From CAZMGV01 sp964565925 (GTDB lineage Bacteria > JAGRBM01 > JAHCIT01): DNA of 64,000 bases. The notes beneath the pieces were generated by a model. The model saw nothing but the letters and a program-made list of their open reading frames with translations, did no database searches and was not told the origin of the DNA. A program made the translations under genes and the position numbers. This document shows positions 36,001 to 48,598 of this stretch, one piece after another (the first letter of the stretch is position 1; each line of letters opens with the position of its first letter). The DNA is taken from positions 1 to 64,000 of the forward strand of contig CAZMGV010000009.1 of assembly GCA_964565925.1 (NCBI GenBank), read 5' to 3'.

Positions 36001-37644
36001 ATGGGAATGTTTCACGGCGGACGCGCGGTGGCGAAGGCTCTCAAGGCTGAGGGCGTAACCCATATCTTCACGTTGTGCGGCGGGCACGTCATGGCGATTT
36101 ATGACGGCGGCCTGGACGAGGGAATCCGCACCGTCGATTTCCGCCATGAACAGTCGGCCGCCCATGCCGCCGACGGCTGGGCGCGCGCCACCGGGCAGGT
36201 GGGTGTCGCTGTCGTGACGGCTGGTCCGGGCGTCACCGACGCGGTGACCGCCGTTGCCAACGCCTGGCGCGCACAGGTTCCGATGATACTCATCGGCGGG
36301 CAGGGCCCGCGTGCGCTTCAGGATATGGGTTCACTGCAGGACATGAACCATGTCGATCTGATGCGGCCCATTACCAAGTGGGCGACATCCATTCCCGAGG
36401 CGCGCCGCATTCCCGAATACATCGCCATGGCGTTCCGCAAGGCGACAACCGGCGTGCCGGGGCCCGTGTTCCTGGAGATCCCGGTCGATTTCCTGATTTC
36501 CCCGCTCAACGAAAGCACCTGCGTATTCCCCAAGGGGTACCGCACGATGGCCTCCCCGGCGGGCTCGCCCGTCTATGTGAAGCAGGCGGCAGAAAAGCTC
36601 TCGGCGGCGCAGAAGCCGGTCCTGCTCGTGGGATCCCAGTGGTTCTGGTCGGAGAAACGGAGCGGCCTCGATGATCTTCTGAAGACCGTGAAAATCCCAA
36701 CCTACGTGAACGGCATGGCGCGAGGCGCACTGCCGCCCGATCACCCCTGTCTCCTGTCCAAGTCCCGGAAGGACGCGCTCAAGAATGCAGACGTGATTAT
36801 CCTCGTCGGCACGCCGCTCGATTTCCGGATCAACTACGGACGCGCCGGTACGTTCAACGCCAAGGCGCACCTGATCCAGGTTGATCTGGACGGCGGCATC
36901 ATCGGCCACAACCGGGAAGTCGGTACCGGCATTGTCGGCGACGCCGGCTGGGTGCTGGACGGAATCCGCGAGGCCATCTCGAAACTGCCGAAACCGAACA
37001 CCGATGACTGGATGGCGGAACTGCGCAAGGTCGAACAGGCGGCGACCGACAAGGTGAAGGCGGAGCTGAACTCGGATTCGGTGCCGATCAACCCCCTGCG
37101 CGCATGCCATGAACTCTCCAAATTCGTGGACCGCGATACGGTCGTGATTGGCGACGGCGGTGACTTCGTGGCGACCGCCGTCTCGGTGCTTCAGATTCAC
37201 CAGCCCGGTCAGTGGATGGACCCCGGTCCGCTGGGCACTCTTGGTGTCGGGCCGGGTTACGCCATGGCGGCCAAGCTCGCCCATCCGAACAAGAGGGTCG
37301 TGATCGTGTACGGCGACGGCAGTTTCGGCCTCCACGGGATGGAGTTCGAGGCGATGCTCCGCCAGAACATCAAGGTCGTGGGCGTGATCGGTAACGACGC
37401 CGGCTGGACACAGATTCTGCGGGGCCAGCGCGATCTCTACGGCAAGGACCGGCTCATTGCGACCCAGCTCGAATACACCCGTTACGATCTGGCGGTTCAG
37501 GGGCTCGGCTGCCACGGCGAATGGGTCGAAAAACCCGAAGAGCTGGCGCCCGCTTTCAAGCGGGCTTTTGACAGCACCAAACCGGCCCTGGTGAATATCA
37601 AGATCGGTTCCAGCGACTTCCGGAAGGGTGCCCTCTCGATCTGA
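36001..37644 (+). CDS. Acetolactate synthase-like ThDP-dependent enzyme
   Basis: A 547-residue member of the pyruvate oxidase/acetolactate synthase family. Glu50 in FRHEQSAAHAADG is the ThDP-activating Glu; the ThDP-Mg motif GDGSFG starts near residue 438 and ends with GNDAGW near 466. Order of domains (Pyr, central, PP) and length are normal. It could be a 2-hydroxyacyl-CoA lyase or ILVBL-type enzyme rather than a biosynthetic acetolactate synthase: no small subunit gene is adjacent. TTGGAG lies about 10 nt upstream of ATG 36001. A radical SAM gene follows 66 bp later in the same direction. Confidence 0.85.
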   Translation: MGMFHGGRAVAKALKAEGVTHIFTLCGGHVMAIYDGGLDEGIRTVDFRHEQSAAHAADGWARATGQVGVAVVTAGPGVTDAVTAVANAWRAQVPMILIGGQGPRALQDMGSLQDMNHVDLMRPITKWATSIPEARRIPEYIAMAFRKATTGVPGPVFLEIPVDFLISPLNESTCVFPKGYRTMASPAGSPVYVKQAAEKLSAAQKPVLLVGSQWFWSEKRSGLDDLLKTVKIPTYVNGMARGALPPDHPCLLSKSRKDALKNADVIILVGTPLDFRINYGRAGTFNAKAHLIQVDLDGGIIGHNREVGTGIVGDAGWVLDGIREAISKLPKPNTDDWMAELRKVEQAATDKVKAELNSDSVPINPLRACHELSKFVDRDTVVIGDGGDFVATAVSVLQIHQPGQWMDPGPLGTLGVGPGYAMAAKLAHPNKRVVIVYGDGSFGLHGMEFEAMLRQNIKVVGVIGNDAGWTQILRGQRDLYGKDRLIATQLEYTRYDLAVQGLGCHGEWVEKPEELAPAFKRAFDSTKPALVNIKIGSSDFRKGALSI

Positions 37645-37710
37645 CAAGAACCGTCGATTCTTGTGACAATCCTCATAACGGAGTTCGTTGTGCGGATGTA
37701 CACATTGTCC

Positions 37711-38997
37711 ATGATCAACCTTTCAAAACTGCTGTTCGACATAGAAACCCCAGGAGATTCACTGCGTTACGGGATTCGGGGCGCTGGCCCGGAAGGCAGC
37801 CGGACCCCAAAAACGGCCGCCGGTCGCAAGCCCGTCGTCGTCTGGAACTGGACGCGAACCTGCAACCTGAAGTGTGTCCACTGCTACTCCAATTCGGAGG
37901 CCAAGCGGTATCCGGGCGAACTCGATACGGATCAGGCGAAGCGGGTGATCGACGATCTGGCCGCCTTCCAGGTGCCGGCCGTGCTGCTCTCGGGCGGCGA
38001 GCCGCTCACGCGCCCCGACTTCTGGGAACTGGTTACCTATGCGCGTGACAAGGGCCTCAAGCTGACCCTTTCCACCAACGGCACGCTGATCGAACGCGAG
38101 ACCGCCCAGCGGCTTAAGGATTACGGGTTCACCTACATCGGCATTTCGCTGGACGGGATCGGGAAGGTGAATGACTTTTTCCGCGGCAAGGACGGCGCCT
38201 TCGACGCCGCCGTGCAGGGATTCCGTAACTGCCTCGCCGTCGGACAGCGCGTGGGCCTGCGGCTTACGCTGACCCGGCACAACGTCGAGCAGCTGGACGG
38301 CATTTTCGATTTCCTCCGGAAAGAGAAGATCAACCGCGCCTGCTTCTATCACCTCGTGTATTCGGGCCGCGCCGGTTCCATGCGCGACGAGGACCTCACG
38401 CACGAGGAAACCCGCCAGGCGCTCGACCGGATCGCCGAGAAAACCACGCAGATGATCGCCGAAGGCATGCCGATCGACATGCTCACGGTCGACAACCACG
38501 TGGACGGCGTGTACCTGCTCAGCAAGATTCGCAAGACCGATCCCAAGCGGGCCGACGAGATCGCCGACCTGCTGGCCTGGAACGGCGGCAGCCGGTTCTC
38601 GTCCGGCGTCGGAATCTGCGACATCGACCCGGTGGGCAACGTGCACGCCGACCAGTTCTGGTCCGATTATTCGTTCGGTAACGTGAAGGAGCGCAAGTTC
38701 TCCGAGATCTGGACCGACCTGTCGGACGAACTGCTCGCGGGCCTGCGCGACCAGGTGGGCCGCGTAAAGGGCAAATGCTCCGTCTGTAAGTACTATTCCA
38801 TGTGCGGCGGGGGCTTAAGGATCCGCGCGCAGCGTGTGTTCGGAACGCCGTGGGCGCCGGACCCGGCCTGCTACCTGTCGCTGGACGAGTGCGGCATCAC
38901 GCCCGAACAGGTGGCCGAGCTCAAGGCGAAGGGCGAGTGGTTTGAGCCGCCCGCACACCTGACTCAGCCGGTACAGAAAGTCGCCGCGGCGGGCTGA
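37711..38997 (+). CDS. ahbC: Radical SAM/SPASM-like protein of the AhbC/NirJ group
   Basis: A 428-residue radical SAM enzyme. The opening MINLSKLL..TPGDSLRYG, the cluster Cys51-x3-Cys55-x2-Cys58, LSGGEPL, LSTNGTL, GISLDG, FYHLVYSGR and LTVDNHVDGVYL match proteins of the alternative haem (AhbC, 12,18-didecarboxysirohaem deacetylase) and haem d1 (NirJ) pathways. A second cluster is likely bound by the C-terminal Cys (CSVCKYYSMC, CYLSLDEC). ATG 37711 is used because the family begins there; no strong ribosome site is seen. No other haem gene is in the window, so the exact step stays open. A strong hairpin follows. Confidence 0.75.
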   Translation: MINLSKLLFDIETPGDSLRYGIRGAGPEGSRTPKTAAGRKPVVVWNWTRTCNLKCVHCYSNSEAKRYPGELDTDQAKRVIDDLAAFQVPAVLLSGGEPLTRPDFWELVTYARDKGLKLTLSTNGTLIERETAQRLKDYGFTYIGISLDGIGKVNDFFRGKDGAFDAAVQGFRNCLAVGQRVGLRLTLTRHNVEQLDGIFDFLRKEKINRACFYHLVYSGRAGSMRDEDLTHEETRQALDRIAEKTTQMIAEGMPIDMLTVDNHVDGVYLLSKIRKTDPKRADEIADLLAWNGGSRFSSGVGICDIDPVGNVHADQFWSDYSFGNVKERKFSEIWTDLSDELLAGLRDQVGRVKGKCSVCKYYSMCGGGLRIRAQRVFGTPWAPDPACYLSLDECGITPEQVAELKAKGEWFEPPAHLTQPVQKVAAAG

Positions 38998-39005
38998 AGC
39001 TAAAG

Positions 39006-39024
39006 CCGGACGGGGACCGTCCGG
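39006..39024. terminator. Hairpin between convergent genes
   Basis: CCGGACGG and CCGTCCGG form a perfect 8-bp stem around GGA, 9 bp after the radical SAM gene and 4 bp before the convergent TetR gene ends. It can serve both directions. There is no long T-run. Confidence 0.65.
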
Positions 39025-39027
39025 TAA

Positions 39028-39699
39028 TCAGCGTTTGAGCAAACCTTCGAGGTTGTACCGGACGATTTCGTCCACGAACTCGGAGATCGGCACGGCGTCC
39101 CTGCCCACGCGGGCGCTGACGATCGCCTGCCGGATTCCGCCCACAATGAACTGCGCGACGAGGTCGGGGTTGTGCTTGCGGATGAGGCCCATCGACTGGC
39201 CCTTCACCAGCGCGCGCTGGATCAGGTCCGTCACGGCGCCGTAGAACTCGCCGAGCTTCTGGTCGAAGTCGGGATCGATCCCCATCGACGTGCGCGTGAG
39301 GATCTGCGCCAGGTTCGGATCTTCCAGCAGGATCTCGAGCAGTCTCTGCAGGTTGCCGCGCAACTGGTCCATGACCGGCGGATGCCCGCTGCCGGTTTCG
39401 ATCTTCTTCAGATTGGCGGTGAGGCGGCGGAACAGGTCGTCGAGTATCTGGTCGAAGATCGCGCGCTTGCTCTCGAAGTAGAGATAGAAAGTCCCGCGGG
39501 CGATCCCCGCCGCTTCGATCAAGTCGGTGATACTGGTAGCATGGTAGCCGCGTTCGCCGAACAGCTTTCGCCCGGTCGAGAGAATCTGTTCGCGGCGTTC
39601 CTCGCGAAGTTCCCGGGCGCGAATGGACCGCCCGTCTTCTTCTTCGTCAGACGACGGATTTTCGGGCGTTGCCTCGGACACGTTATCGGCAGTGACCAT
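39028..39699 (-). CDS. TetR/AcrR-family regulator
   Basis: A 223-residue repressor with the TetR helix-turn-helix at about residues 35-80 (SITDLIEAAGIARGTFYLYF) and a helical ligand domain behind it. ATG 39699 is chosen; the longer frame to 39786 lacks support. It is divergent from the activase operon at 39925, whose promoter carries a perfect palindrome (39877-39900), so it most likely represses that operon. The inducer could be an acyl-CoA or related acid, by analogy with TetR proteins beside acyl-CoA genes; this is inference. Confidence 0.85.
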   Translation of the reverse strand: MVTADNVSEATPENPSSDEEEDGRSIRARELREERREQILSTGRKLFGERGYHATSITDLIEAAGIARGTFYLYFESKRAIFDQILDDLFRRLTANLKKIETGSGHPPVMDQLRGNLQRLLEILLEDPNLAQILTRTSMGIDPDFDQKLGEFYGAVTDLIQRALVKGQSMGLIRKHNPDLVAQFIVGGIRQAIVSARVGRDAVPISEFVDEIVRYNLEGLLKR

Positions 39700-39846
39700 T
39701 GGGGATTGCTTACCTGTTTGAAAGGCTAAAACACCGGGCTGGGTGCCGCAACCCTCGGATGGGCTTGGACCGGTCAAGCTATACATCGGTGTTCAGTTCA
39801 TAACCACCTAAAATCATTAACTTTATTGAGTTATTTAAACTTTTGA

Positions 39847-39875
39847 TTGACAGTCGAGTCTAGTCTTCGTATGAA
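39847..39875 (+). promoter_or_regulatory. Sigma70-type promoter of the activase operon
   Basis: TTGACA (39847-39852), a 17-bp spacer and TATGAA (39870-39875) form a near-consensus promoter. The transcript would start near 39882, inside the following palindrome. Confidence 0.7.
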
Positions 39876-39876
39876 C

Positions 39877-39900
39877 ATTAGACTGAATTGTCAGTCTAAT
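39877..39900. promoter_or_regulatory. TetR operator ATTAGACTG-N6-CAGTCTAAT
   Basis: Perfect 9-bp arms around 6 bp cover the expected transcription start of the activase operon. Related half-sites (GACAGTC, GAGTCTAG) lie inside the promoter spacer at 39849-39862. Position and symmetry fit repression by the divergent TetR protein. Confidence 0.75.
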
Positions 39901-39924
39901 TAATGTTTCGCTCTGGGGGCGGGG

Positions 39925-43554
<3,630 letters not shown>

Positions 43555-43624
43555 ACGCGGCTCTTGAACGCAGACTTCAACAGATAGACAGATAACCGGG
43601 GAAACTACGAACAGGAGAATGACG

Positions 43625-45289
43625 ATGCAGACCGGAACCGACAACAAGCATACAGGTAACAGCCACACGGGCGCGAAGCACCTCACCGGGATCGACCGCG
43701 AACTGGCCGAGTTCGAGCTGAAGGAGCGCGCCCGGCTGGGTCTTGGCAAGGAGAAGAAGCAGTGGATGGACCTCAATCCCAACCAGTTCACCGCCGGTCA
43801 GCGTACCAAGACGACCATCCTCGTTTCGGGCCTGACGCACGCGCATGACTCGTTCGTGCGGGCCGGTATTGCTTCATGCGGCTACGACGTGCAGGTGCTT
43901 GACTGCCCGGACAACGACGCGCTCCGGTTCGGCAAGGAGTTCGGCAACCGGGGGCAGTGCAACCCGACCTATTTCACCGTCGGCAATCTTATCAAGTTCC
44001 TGACGCACCTGCGCGATGAAAAGGGAATGACAAAGGAAGAGATCGTCGAAAAGTATCTCTTTCTCACCGCTGGAGCCTGCGGTCCGTGCCGGTTCGGCAT
44101 GTATGTGACCGAATACCGCAAGGCGCTGCGCGACTCCGGTTTCGAAGGGTTCCGCGTGCTGCTTGTCTCGCAGGGCGGTGCCGTCCAGTCGGCGAGCGGC
44201 GACGGGCTCGTGCTCACCAAGAAGGACGTGGCATGGATCTTCCGGGGACTCATCGTGGGCGATGTGCTGAATGCGCTCATGTACCGGATACGCCCCTATG
44301 AAGTGGAAAAAGGCGCCACCGACAGGGCGATTGCCGACTGCCGCCAGGTGGTCTCCGACGCCCTTGAAAAGCGCACGTCGCTGCTCATGGCCGTCTACCG
44401 GTGCCGCAAAATCCTCGCGAAGGTGAAGGTGGACCGCACCCGTGTGAAGCCCAAAGTGGCGATCATCGGCGAGTTCTGGGCCATGACGACCGAAGGGGAC
44501 GGCAACTACCAGCTGCAGCGATTTCTGGAGTCCGAAGGCGCCGAGGTGGACATCCAGCTCGTGACGGCGTGGCTCCTCTATCTCCTGTGGGAGCGCAAGT
44601 TCGATGTGGATCGCCGTTCCGAACAGCGCGGCGAGGACGTCGCTTACCGTGGCATTGCCGGCAAGGACGTGCGGGTCCAGAAGCTCATCCTTTGGGCCGC
44701 CGACAGCGCCGTGCGGCTGATCTTCTATACGTTCGCCTGGATTATGGGCCTGAAAGATTTCCATCTGCCCGACATGCAGAAGGTGTGCGACGCGGCCGCC
44801 GGACATTACGACGCGCACGTTCGGGGCGGCGAAGGGTTCATGGAGGTGGGCAAGCTCATTCACAACGTCGTGCACAACAAGGTGAACATGACCCTCAGCG
44901 TGAAGCCGTTCGGCTGCATGCCGTCGGGCGGGGTTTCCGACGGCGTCCAGACGATCGTCACCGAGATGTATCCGCAGGCGATCTTCCTGCCGATCGAGAC
45001 GAGCGGCGACGCCGCCGTGAACGTGTACAGCCGCGTGCAGATGCAGCTGTTCAAGGCGCGGCAGGTAGCCCAGCGCGAAACCGAAATGGCACTCACCCTC
45101 TGCGGGATGACGGCCGACGAACTGAACGGATTTATCGCGAAGCACCCGGGCTTCGCCCACTCGCTCCACCGGAGCCCCCACATGGCGGGCTGCACGTCGG
45201 CAGATCTCGTCTACGAAGTGGCCGCGAAACTGGGGCGCCGTCCGTCCCATACGGACGTCACACCGGCTGCGGTATCGGCGGCCGCCTGA
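43625..45289 (+). CDS. 2-hydroxyacyl-CoA dehydratase-like Fe-S protein, partner of the activase
   Basis: A 554-residue protein of the group found next to long DUF2229 activases. Cys residues that may bind Fe-S clusters are in GNRGQCNP, TAGACGPCRFGMY and KPFGCMPSGGVSDGV. The last of these is the signature of the dehydratase-like domain. ATG 43625 is preferred over 43619 because AGGAG then lies 7 nt upstream. The substrate is not known; classical dehydratase A/B subunit genes are absent here. Transcription ends at a 13-bp-stem terminator 26 bp after the stop. Confidence 0.75.
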   Translation: MQTGTDNKHTGNSHTGAKHLTGIDRELAEFELKERARLGLGKEKKQWMDLNPNQFTAGQRTKTTILVSGLTHAHDSFVRAGIASCGYDVQVLDCPDNDALRFGKEFGNRGQCNPTYFTVGNLIKFLTHLRDEKGMTKEEIVEKYLFLTAGACGPCRFGMYVTEYRKALRDSGFEGFRVLLVSQGGAVQSASGDGLVLTKKDVAWIFRGLIVGDVLNALMYRIRPYEVEKGATDRAIADCRQVVSDALEKRTSLLMAVYRCRKILAKVKVDRTRVKPKVAIIGEFWAMTTEGDGNYQLQRFLESEGAEVDIQLVTAWLLYLLWERKFDVDRRSEQRGEDVAYRGIAGKDVRVQKLILWAADSAVRLIFYTFAWIMGLKDFHLPDMQKVCDAAAGHYDAHVRGGEGFMEVGKLIHNVVHNKVNMTLSVKPFGCMPSGGVSDGVQTIVTEMYPQAIFLPIETSGDAAVNVYSRVQMQLFKARQVAQRETEMALTLCGMTADELNGFIAKHPGFAHSLHRSPHMAGCTSADLVYEVAAKLGRRPSHTDVTPAAVSAAA

Positions 45290-45315
45290 CCCAGGGATTA
45301 CGAAGTTGGTACAGA

Positions 45316-45344
45316 CGAAGGGGCGCGGTCACCGCGCCCCTTCG
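45316..45344. terminator. Strong bidirectional terminator
   Basis: CGAAGGGGCGCGG and its exact complement form a 13-bp stem with a TCA loop, between two convergent genes (stops at 45289 and 45366). Confidence 0.8.
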
Positions 45345-45365
45345 CATTTGGAACGGATGAGCTGC

Positions 45366-46448
45366 TTAGCCCATATCAATCTGGATGAGCGGCGCGGCCT
45401 GCTGGATGGTCAGCGTCGAGATGCGGGCCGCCACCTTCGTCGCGAGGTCCGTGAACGCGGCCACTTCGGTCGTGTTCGCCTTGTCGGCGGCCGCCGGGGT
45501 GCCCGAGTCCCCGCCCTTGCGGATGGGGAGCAGAATAGGCAGACGGGCGAGCAGGGGGGTCTGCGTTTCGTCGGCCAGTTTCTGGCCGCCACCCGCGTCG
45601 AAGATCTCCGTGTGCGTGTGGCACTTGGGGCATTCGAAGTAGCTCATGTTCTCGACCACGCCGATCATCGGGACGTTCACCTTCTGGAACATGGCGACGC
45701 CCTTGTAGACGTCGTTCAGCGCCACGATCTGCGGCGTCGTGACGATCAGCGCGCCGCTCACCGGCACGCGCTGGCAGAGCGACAGCTGTACGTCGCCAGT
45801 GCCCGGCGGCATATCCACCACGAGGTAGTCGAGCTCGCCCCACTGGATGTCGGTGAAGAACTGGCGGATCGCGCCGTCCAGCATCGGGCCGCGCCAGATG
45901 ACCGGTTCGCGCTGGTCGATAAAGAACCCGAACGAAAGCACTTCGATGCCGAACTTGCGGGCGGGCAGGATCTTGTCGCCCACCTGGCGCAGATCTTTCT
46001 TGCCCACGTCCAGCATCTGCGGGATCGACGGGCCGTAGAAGTCCGCGTCCATGAGGCCGGTCCTGGCGCCCTGCTGGGCGAGCGCGATGGCGAGGTTTAC
46101 GGCCACCGACGACTTGCCGACTCCGCCCTTGGCCGAGGCGACGGCGATGATGTTCTTGATCTGCGGGCAGGGGTTCTGCCGGTTCTGGGCGGTGGCCGAA
46201 CGGACGTTGGAGGTCATCTCCACATCCACCTTCGAGGCGCCGATCCCCTTCACCGCCGCCGTGGCGTCATTCTTGAATTTTTCCTTTACCGGGCAGGCCG
46301 GAGTGGTCAGTTCGATGGTGAACGACACGTCGCCGCCCTTGATCGTGAGGTTCTTCACGAAACCCAGGGTGACGATGTCCTTGCCCAGGTCCGGATCGAT
46401 GATCGATTTGAGAGCGTTCTTGACGGCGTCTTCGGTGATAGCGGCCAT
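45366..46448 (-). CDS. apbC: Mrp/ApbC-family Fe-S cluster carrier
   Basis: A 360-residue P-loop ATPase. The first 90 residues are a MIP18-like (DUF59) domain (IIDPDLGKDIVTLGFV...TPACPV); the Walker A is SAKGGVGKS (105-113) with the deviant Lys at 107; DMPPGTGDVQLSL is the switch region; ECPKC near residue 272 is the Cys pair that holds the bridging 4Fe-4S cluster in the dimer. It delivers Fe-S clusters to apo-proteins, which suits the many Fe-S enzymes encoded nearby. Start ATG 46448; 324 bp separate it from the divergent acyltransferase gene. Confidence 0.9.
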   Translation of the reverse strand: MAAITEDAVKNALKSIIDPDLGKDIVTLGFVKNLTIKGGDVSFTIELTTPACPVKEKFKNDATAAVKGIGASKVDVEMTSNVRSATAQNRQNPCPQIKNIIAVASAKGGVGKSSVAVNLAIALAQQGARTGLMDADFYGPSIPQMLDVGKKDLRQVGDKILPARKFGIEVLSFGFFIDQREPVIWRGPMLDGAIRQFFTDIQWGELDYLVVDMPPGTGDVQLSLCQRVPVSGALIVTTPQIVALNDVYKGVAMFQKVNVPMIGVVENMSYFECPKCHTHTEIFDAGGGQKLADETQTPLLARLPILLPIRKGGDSGTPAAADKANTTEVAAFTDLATKVAARISTLTIQQAAPLIQIDMG

Positions 46449-46772
46449 TCATTCCTCGCCGGATTCCGCTGAACGGGAACCCGCATTCCGGCCCCTTCGT
46501 TGACCGCCATCCGGCAGGAAATCAACCCCGATGGCCCGGGGCTATTGGCGATCTGCTGCCGTCACAAACTGTCGAATCTTCCTGTGTATAAGCGGACGAA
46601 TGTGCGTAACGGGCATCCATAAGATAGCCGTCAAATAGGCGTTTTTACGGGTTTTACGGCCTTCCGTCACCGGACCGTCACGAGCGGCGCGGAGTGTCAC
46701 CGCCTTTTCCCCGCCTCCGCACAAAACCGCAACACCGCTCCCGTATCTTTATGACCAGTAAGGAGACCCGCA
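46449..46772. other. Divergent intergenic region without a gene
   Basis: 324 bp between apbC (minus) and the acyltransferase gene (plus). It should hold both promoters. I see the short direct repeat GTTTTTACGGGTTTTACGG near 46640 and several CCGTCAC copies near 46667-46682, but no clear palindrome, RNA gene or reading frame. Confidence 0.4.
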
Positions 46773-47582
46773 GTGGACAACACCATCGGTACAATCAGAG
46801 CCTGGCTCCGTCTGACCGGGCTTCTCGTTATCACGGTAGCCACCGTCGTGCGGCTGAAGGCCCGGCGTCTCGTCGCCGGCAACGATCCGCACACGACCGC
46901 GAGCTTCGGCCAGACCTGGGCGAAGCTGCTGATCGGTTCGCTGGGCGTCCGCCTGACGGTCCGGGGCAGACCGCAGGACGGCACGGTCCTGTACCTGGCC
47001 AATCACCGCTCCTATATCGACATCGCCGCGATTCTCTCGCAGGTGCAGTGCGCGTTCCTGGCCAAGAAGGAAGTCGGCGAGTGGCCAGTGCTCGGCTACG
47101 CCACCCGGCTCGCCAACACGGTTTTCGTGGACCGCAACTGCAAGGTGAGCCGCCGGGCGTCGCGCGAAGGGGCGCTCAATATTCTTCGGCAGGGGCTTCC
47201 GTTCGCCGCCTTCCCCGAAGGCACGACCTCGAAGACTGACGGCGTGCTGCCTTTCTATAACGGCATGTTCGAGGTGGCGGCCCAGCACGGATACACCGTC
47301 GTGCCGGTCGCCATCGAATACGGCGACATCGACGACGCCTGGGTCGACGAAGATCCGTTCGCCGGCCACTTCCTGGACCGGATGCGCAAGCCCGAACTCC
47401 GCGTGACGATCTCGTTCGGCCCGGCGCTCAAGTCGGCGAACGCACAGGAACTGAAGTTCAAGACCCGCGAATGGATCCTCGGCCAGCTGACCGAGGCGCC
47501 GGCCGTATCCGAAACGGAATTCGACGGACTGCCGGTCTATGCGCCGGAGTTCGCGGGCGGCGGCCTGTCGATGGTCGCGTGA
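46773..47582 (+). CDS. plsC: 1-acylglycerol-3-phosphate acyltransferase (PlsC family)
   Basis: A 269-residue membrane-associated acyltransferase. One N-terminal hydrophobic helix (about 12-28) anchors it; the catalytic NHRSYID (H78-x4-D83) and the acceptor-binding FPEGTTS (about 147-153) are the family's motifs I and III. It transfers a fatty acyl group to lysophosphatidic acid or a similar lysolipid in phospholipid synthesis. GTG 46773 is supported by AAGGAGA 8-14 nt upstream. The next gene starts 70 bp later in the same direction. Confidence 0.85.
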   Translation: MDNTIGTIRAWLRLTGLLVITVATVVRLKARRLVAGNDPHTTASFGQTWAKLLIGSLGVRLTVRGRPQDGTVLYLANHRSYIDIAAILSQVQCAFLAKKEVGEWPVLGYATRLANTVFVDRNCKVSRRASREGALNILRQGLPFAAFPEGTTSKTDGVLPFYNGMFEVAAQHGYTVVPVAIEYGDIDDAWVDEDPFAGHFLDRMRKPELRVTISFGPALKSANAQELKFKTREWILGQLTEAPAVSETEFDGLPVYAPEFAGGGLSMVA

Positions 47583-47652
47583 CAGAGGTCGAGTGACAGG
47601 GGTCGCATAACGGGGGCGGAGAGAAGAAAGAGAGCAAAGAGGAGAAACGAAA

Positions 47653-48489
47653 ATGAGCAAGAAAACAGAACAGAACCTGAAAGTGGAGTTCCTGTACCGC
47701 CCCGGCAAGACCCTGAGCGTGGAGAAGCAGAAGGCGCTGGTCCGCGAACTTCGCGACTGCGCCGCCACCTGCTTTGACGAAATCCCCGACTATCAGTGCC
47801 TGCGCGGCACCAAACATGAACTGGACGACAAGGCGATCTCCATCGCCTGGCGTCCGGACGGCAAGATCGCCGGCTTCTGCTCGGCGGCGCTGCTGCCGGT
47901 GGAAGGCAAGGGCGACGTGCTGCACCTGGGTCTTACCTGTGTGCGCCCGGACAACCGCTCGGGCGGACTTACCCATACGCTGACTTCCCGGGTGCTGGTG
48001 CAGTATCTGGTCCGCTACCGGCCGTTCTCGAAGGTGTGGGTATCGAACGTGGCCTGCGTGCTGTCGAGCCTCGGCAATGTCGCGCTGCACTTCGAGGAGA
48101 TCTATCCGGCACCGTCGGCACCGGCGCGCCCCTCGGTCGACCACGTCGAGATCGCGCAGGCGATCGACTACTACTACCGCGACAAGATCTACATCGCGTC
48201 CGATTCGCGCTTCGACGCCGAGAAGTTCGTCTTCCGCGGCAGCGTGAAAGAGACCGTCTTCCAGAAGAGCGACGACGACCAGCAGTTCTTCCACCGCGAC
48301 CGCGAGCTGAACGAATATTATCAGAACCTGATGTCGTTCGATAACGGCGACGAGGTGCTGCAGGTGGGCTACGTGACGCTGCTGACCTACGTGAAATACG
48401 CCGCGAAAAAGCTGATGCCGAAGGAAAAGCGCGGCCAGCGGCGCGACCGGGGCTACCCCTCGGGCGCGGAACCGAACCAGGCGGCGTAA
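47653..48489 (+). CDS. Hypothetical protein with GNAT-like core
   Basis: A 278-residue cytoplasmic protein. Residues about 55-135 (KIAGFCSAALLP...LHLGLTCVRPDNRSGGLTHTLTSRVL) show the strand-helix order and the arginine/glycine loop of GNAT acyltransferases. The C-terminal part is rich in Asp/Lys/Tyr and ends in a basic, probably disordered tail. A ribosome site (GAGGAGA) precedes ATG 47653. It may be cotranscribed with plsC and act in lipid or acyl metabolism; this is inference from position only. Confidence 0.5.
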   Translation: MSKKTEQNLKVEFLYRPGKTLSVEKQKALVRELRDCAATCFDEIPDYQCLRGTKHELDDKAISIAWRPDGKIAGFCSAALLPVEGKGDVLHLGLTCVRPDNRSGGLTHTLTSRVLVQYLVRYRPFSKVWVSNVACVLSSLGNVALHFEEIYPAPSAPARPSVDHVEIAQAIDYYYRDKIYIASDSRFDAEKFVFRGSVKETVFQKSDDDQQFFHRDRELNEYYQNLMSFDNGDEVLQVGYVTLLTYVKYAAKKLMPKEKRGQRRDRGYPSGAEPNQAA

Positions 48490-48523
48490 CCATCGCGCGA
48501 TTTTTGTAATCTCACGGATACGG

Positions 48524-48589
48524 CCGTTCGCCCTGAGCTTGTCGAAGGGTGGAGCGGCCGTTGTGGTTCGACAGGCTCACTACGTACGG
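48524..48589. repeat. REP-like imperfect palindrome
   Basis: The left arm (CCGTTCGCCCTGAGCTTGTC...) and the right arm (...GACAGGCTCACTACGTACGG) pair imperfectly around about 20 bp. A further half copy lies at 51507-51532. The motif is a widely spread dispersed repeat of bacterial genomes. It sits between two convergent genes and may also act as a terminator. Confidence 0.7.
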
Positions 48590-48598
48590 CACCGGGAT

